The translations under genes were made by a program, and so were the position numbers. Below, piece after piece: positions 30,963 to 33,772 of a stretch of 33,772 nt of DNA. Location: the NCBI GenBank assembly GCA_902589475.1, contig CACITD010000028.1:1-33772 (forward strand). Reading direction: 5' to 3'. Source of the DNA: an uncultured Alphaproteobacteria bacterium. Its GTDB lineage: Bacteria; Pseudomonadota; Alphaproteobacteria; Thalassobaculales; Thalassobaculaceae. Within the stretch, counting starts at the first letter, position 1. Every line of letters starts with the position of its first letter. The notes beneath the pieces are model-generated. The model searched no databases, was not told where the DNA came from, and saw only the letters and a list, made by a program, of their open reading frames with translations.

Positions 30963-32375
30963 GTGACTAGTATTCTATCTGATTTAGCAGAAGAAATTGA
31001 AAAGATCTCTTCGTATACGGTGTTTGGGAGAGTGACAGCTGTTTTGGGGATGATGGTCGAAATAGGAGGGATTGAGAGAGCTCTGGCTATTGGAGACAGA
31101 GTGCATTTAAATAATAAAAGAGGTGGGAAAGTTACCTGCGAAATAGTTGGCTTTAAAGACGGTAGGGTGCTAGCAATGCCTTTTAGCGGTCTTGACGGCA
31201 TTGGCGTAGGAAGTGAAGCCGAGATAGAAAACGCAGACTACCGCGCATATCCAACAGATTCATGGCTCGGCCGTGTTATAAATGCTATGGGACAGCCCAT
31301 CGATGAAAAGGGGGTGCTCTTAGGCGGGACAAAAGGTTATCCAGTGAGAGGAACTCCACCTCCCGCTCATACAAGAAGCCGAATAGGTCCCAAAGTCGAC
31401 GTCGGTGTGAGAGCCATTAATACCTTTCTAACGGTTTGCGAAGGCCAAAGAATGGGCATTTTCTCCGGGTCTGGTGTAGGAAAGTCCATCCTAATGTCGA
31501 TGATAGCAAGGTTTAGTTCTTCCGAAGTAAATGTTATCGGGTTAGTGGGCGAGCGTGGACGGGAGGTGCGAGAATTCATTCAAGATTATCTAGGGGATGA
31601 AGGTCTTTCCAAGAGTGTTGTGATAGCTGCAACTTCTGATGAGTCACCACTTATGCGGAGGCAGGCAGCATATATGACTTTAGCAGTGGCCGAAGCTTTT
31701 AGGGATTCAGGTAAACAAGTCATGTGCATGATGGACAGTATTACCCGGTTTGCCATGGCGCAGCGGGAAATTGGGCTGGCTTCTGGTGAGCCACCTGCAT
31801 CCAAAGGTTACACACCTATGGTTTTCTCAGAGTTGCCAAAACTACTAGAGCGAGCGGGTCCTGGTCCCGAAGGAACCGGATCTATAACCGGCCTCTTTAC
31901 GGTGCTTGTCGAAGGGGATGATCATAACGAACCTATTTCAGATTCTGTTAGAGGGATAATAGACGGGCATATCGTTTTGGATCGAAATATTGCAGATAAG
32001 GGAAGGTATCCTGCCATCGACATACTCAAGAGCGTATCCCGTATGATGCCGGATTGTAATACAGATGATGAAAACCGTATTGTTTCAAAGGCGCGATCCC
32101 TATTGGCTTCGTATGAAGAAATGGCCGATATGATAAGATTGGGGGCTTACAGAAAAGGAAGTGATCCAAAAATTGACGAGGCTATAGTCTATTACTCGTC
32201 GTTAGAAGAATTTTTATCTCAAGATAAAAATGAAAAAATTAAGATCGAGGAAGGGTATCAGAAATTAACGGAAATCTTACATATTGATACCCCCCCTGAT
32301 AATGAACCAAGCCAGATTAATACAACAAGCACAGATGAAGAAATAGTTGAAGACTACAATGAGAATGTTTCATAA
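30963..32375 (+). CDS. fliI: flagellum-specific ATPase FliI
   Basis: A 470-residue F1-beta-like ATPase of the flagellar type III export apparatus, which with FliH and FliJ delivers axial proteins at the membrane base. Seen: N-terminal beta-barrel (YTVFGRVTAVLGMMVEIGG), Walker A FSGSGVGKSILM (K174), GLVGERGREVREFIQDYLG, Walker B QVMCMMDSITRF, GEPPASKGYTPMVF and GSITGLFTVLVEGDDHNEP. These separate it from ATP synthase beta and Rho. The start is GTG with AAAGAGAA upstream; an extended -10 promoter lies at 30907. The C-terminal 45 residues are an acidic extension. It precedes fliJ by 16 bases; no other flagellar gene is in the window. Confidence 0.95.
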   Translation: MTSILSDLAEEIEKISSYTVFGRVTAVLGMMVEIGGIERALAIGDRVHLNNKRGGKVTCEIVGFKDGRVLAMPFSGLDGIGVGSEAEIENADYRAYPTDSWLGRVINAMGQPIDEKGVLLGGTKGYPVRGTPPPAHTRSRIGPKVDVGVRAINTFLTVCEGQRMGIFSGSGVGKSILMSMIARFSSSEVNVIGLVGERGREVREFIQDYLGDEGLSKSVVIAATSDESPLMRRQAAYMTLAVAEAFRDSGKQVMCMMDSITRFAMAQREIGLASGEPPASKGYTPMVFSELPKLLERAGPGPEGTGSITGLFTVLVEGDDHNEPISDSVRGIIDGHIVLDRNIADKGRYPAIDILKSVSRMMPDCNTDDENRIVSKARSLLASYEEMADMIRLGAYRKGSDPKIDEAIVYYSSLEEFLSQDKNEKIKIEEGYQKLTEILHIDTPPDNEPSQINTTSTDEEIVEDYNENVS

Positions 32376-32391
32376 GGCGTGGGTGATTTGA

Positions 32392-32811
32392 ATGAGCCAG
32401 TATGACAAGTTAGTGCGCCTTAAGGAATTTGAGCTTGATGAGAAACGGCGTGATGCAGGCTCAATTCTCTCAGAAATAAACAGGCTGACCGAAAAAAAGC
32501 AAAGTTTAGACGTAAGTTTAAAACAGGAACAAGATATTAGCTCCTCCTCGATTGAAGCGTTAGGGCAGTATTCTAACTTCGCTTCAAGAGTGAAAAAAGA
32601 GCGTGAAATCGTAGACGGAGCTATTGCTGAGGTTGAAAAAGCATATGTAGAAGCGAACCGTCTGGTGAACGCAGCGTATCAAGAGGTTCGAAAAGCAGAA
32701 ATTATTAGGGATGAGGCAGTAAAGAAAGAGGCTGAGAAACGACGACGTGAACAGCAAATGGAAATGGACGAAGTTGCACAAAATATTCATCGGCGTAAAA
32801 ATGCGAATTAA
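32392..32811 (+). CDS. fliJ: FliJ-like flagellar export chaperone
   Basis: A 139-residue, almost fully helical protein rich in Lys, Glu and Arg with heptad spacing, predicted to form a long antiparallel coiled coil. It starts QYDKLVRLKEFELDEKRRD, as FliJ proteins do, and ends in a basic tail EKRRREQQMEMDEVAQNIH. FliJ sequences are weakly conserved, so length, coiled-coil pattern and position 16 bases after fliI are the main evidence. FliJ works like the gamma subunit of F1 in the FliI hexamer and links it to FlhA. ATG 32392 has GGGTGA upstream. It converges on the MFS gene. Confidence 0.85.
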   Translation: MSQYDKLVRLKEFELDEKRRDAGSILSEINRLTEKKQSLDVSLKQEQDISSSSIEALGQYSNFASRVKKEREIVDGAIAEVEKAYVEANRLVNAAYQEVRKAEIIRDEAVKKEAEKRRREQQMEMDEVAQNIHRRKNAN

Positions 32812-32852
32812 TACAAACAACAACTAGTTCAGAGAATGTGTTCGCCAGTAAG

Positions 32853-33772
32853 CTAAAAAGCAGTTGATGACCGTTTTTTCACATTCACTACAGTAAAAAT
32901 TGTTAAAAATAGCATTACAGCGCACGCGTAAAATACATAGTTAGCGCTTCCAATGTCCATAATCAGACCTAATAACAATGGCATGAGTGAAGAGCCAAAA
33001 TCTAGACCAGAATAAACGAAGCCAAAAATCCGACCAGTTGAGCCGGTGGGTGTAACTTTTTTCACAAGCATATCTCGAGATGGCGCAGTAAACCCTGACA
33101 AGAATCCAGATAATCCAAGGCATGCAATAACACTTGATGCAGTTATAAGTTGGCTTCCGATTAGAATAAGGACGAGACCAGATAACATCACGCCAATCAT
33201 TGCTATCAGATCGTGCCTCGTTGTTTTATCTGCTAAAATCCCTCCGCTGAGAATGCCGATGGCGGAGCATACTAAAAAAGTAGTAAGGGCAAATGTGGCG
33301 TGTGTTATATTTATGTCATAGAGATCCTGTATGGCGCTAATACCAAAACTTTGTACTCCTACTAGTGCAGCCGCTAGTAGCGCGAAAAAACAAAAACAAG
33401 ACAGAATTGTTGAGGAAAATAATAAAGATAGATTTTTGTTTAGTGAAGCCAAACTGACGACGGGAGCGTCTATGCGAACATTGGAACCAAATTTTCTATC
33501 ATTTAAATCATTTCCAAAAATGACAAAAAAAAATACAACAAATAACCCAAGAAATCCTGCTAATATCAAGGCTGTTTTCCAGTTAAAAAGTTGAGTTGCA
33601 TATATCACGAAGACGGGGGCAGCGGCCCAACCTACGTTTCCACTGAATGCATGAACGCCATAAGCTTTACCTAAACGTAAAGATGTTACTTTTTGTGTAA
33701 GTATCGATAGATCTGCTGGGTGGAAAACACTATTTCCAAGCCCTGCTAATAGAGAAAATAGTAACAGCATCC
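32853..33772 (-). CDS. MFS transporter, N-terminal part cut by window end
   Basis: At least 306 residues of a major facilitator protein with about nine or ten hydrophobic helices visible. The frame is open to the right edge, and the first visible segment LLAGLGNSVFHPADLSIL corresponds to about helix 3-4, so helices 1-3 and the real start lie beyond the window. A central charged loop (FGNDLNDRKFGSNVRIDAP) separates the halves. The second half carries ILSGGILADKTTRHD, an MFS inter-helix motif. Substrate is unknown; the FHPADLSI motif occurs in transporters annotated as sugar- or drug-type permeases. It converges on fliJ. Confidence 0.85.
   Translation of the reverse strand, partial: MLLLFSLLAGLGNSVFHPADLSILTQKVTSLRLGKAYGVHAFSGNVGWAAAPVFVIYATQLFNWKTALILAGFLGLFVVFFFVIFGNDLNDRKFGSNVRIDAPVVSLASLNKNLSLLFSSTILSCFCFFALLAAALVGVQSFGISAIQDLYDINITHATFALTTFLVCSAIGILSGGILADKTTRHDLIAMIGVMLSGLVLILIGSQLITASSVIACLGLSGFLSGFTAPSRDMLVKKVTPTGSTGRIFGFVYSGLDFGSSLMPLLLGLIMDIGSANYVFYACAVMLFLTIFTVVNVKKRSSTAF

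Overview
The window looks like chromosomal DNA from a free-living, motile, probably marine alphaproteobacterium. This is inference: G+C is about 40% by eye, FliI/FliJ have an alphaproteobacterial look, the NAD-linked formate dehydrogenase uses a fused NuoE-NuoF electron-input subunit, and the TPR-methyltransferase is of a kind common in marine plankton genomes. Genes are tightly packed, many start with TTG, and successive genes often overlap by four bases (ATGA or TTGA). I see no integrase, transposase, phage gene, CRISPR array or rRNA. The only RNA gene found is tRNA-Ser(GCU). No database search was possible; names rest on motifs and remembered family features.

Layout. (1) 2-2772: the 3' part of a TPR-methyltransferase gene cut by the left edge, then a small membrane protein. 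(2) 2931-8447, plus strand: a likely catabolic operon with a DehI-like two-repeat protein, an aromatic-type FAD monooxygenase, DUF2783, DUF1330, a class IV aminotransferase, a carbamoylase/hydantoinase-type metallohydrolase and a second DUF1330. (3) 8458-10591: an EamA exporter, three very small genes and a secreted Sel1-like protein. (4) 10666-13413, minus strand: an extended SDR, threonine dehydratase (ilvA) and tRNA-Ser. (5) 13709-20401, plus strand: a second catabolic operon with an isocitrate-lyase/PEP-mutase-family lyase, HyuB, HyuA, an isochorismatase-fold protein and a fumarate-reductase-like flavoprotein. (6) 20455-23333, minus strand: a thiolase-like protein with its DUF35 partner, and a beta-propeller lactonase. 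(7) 23548-24924: a class III aminotransferase. (8) 24933-30739, minus strand: a fused NuoEF-type formate dehydrogenase beta subunit, the molybdenum/tungsten alpha subunit, a YdcZ-type transporter and a DUF364 protein. (9) 30963-32811: fliI and fliJ. (10) an MFS transporter cut by the right edge.

The main story is two adjacent sets of nitrogen- and ring-handling enzymes. Ring or C=C redox (two flavoproteins), ATP-dependent lactam/hydantoin opening (HyuAB), amide or carbamoyl hydrolysis (the metallohydrolase and isochorismatase-fold protein), transamination (class IV and III enzymes), lactone opening and C-C cleavage (PEP-mutase-like lyase, thiolase/DUF35) would together suit breakdown of a cyclic amide or N-heterocycle. 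Formate dehydrogenase could oxidise a one-carbon product. This joint pathway is a hypothesis. Several of these enzymes lack a canonical catalytic residue (isochorismatase fold Cys to Gly, thiolase Cys to Gly, aminotransferase Glu to Thr, SDR Tyr to Thr), so their textbook activities should not be assumed.
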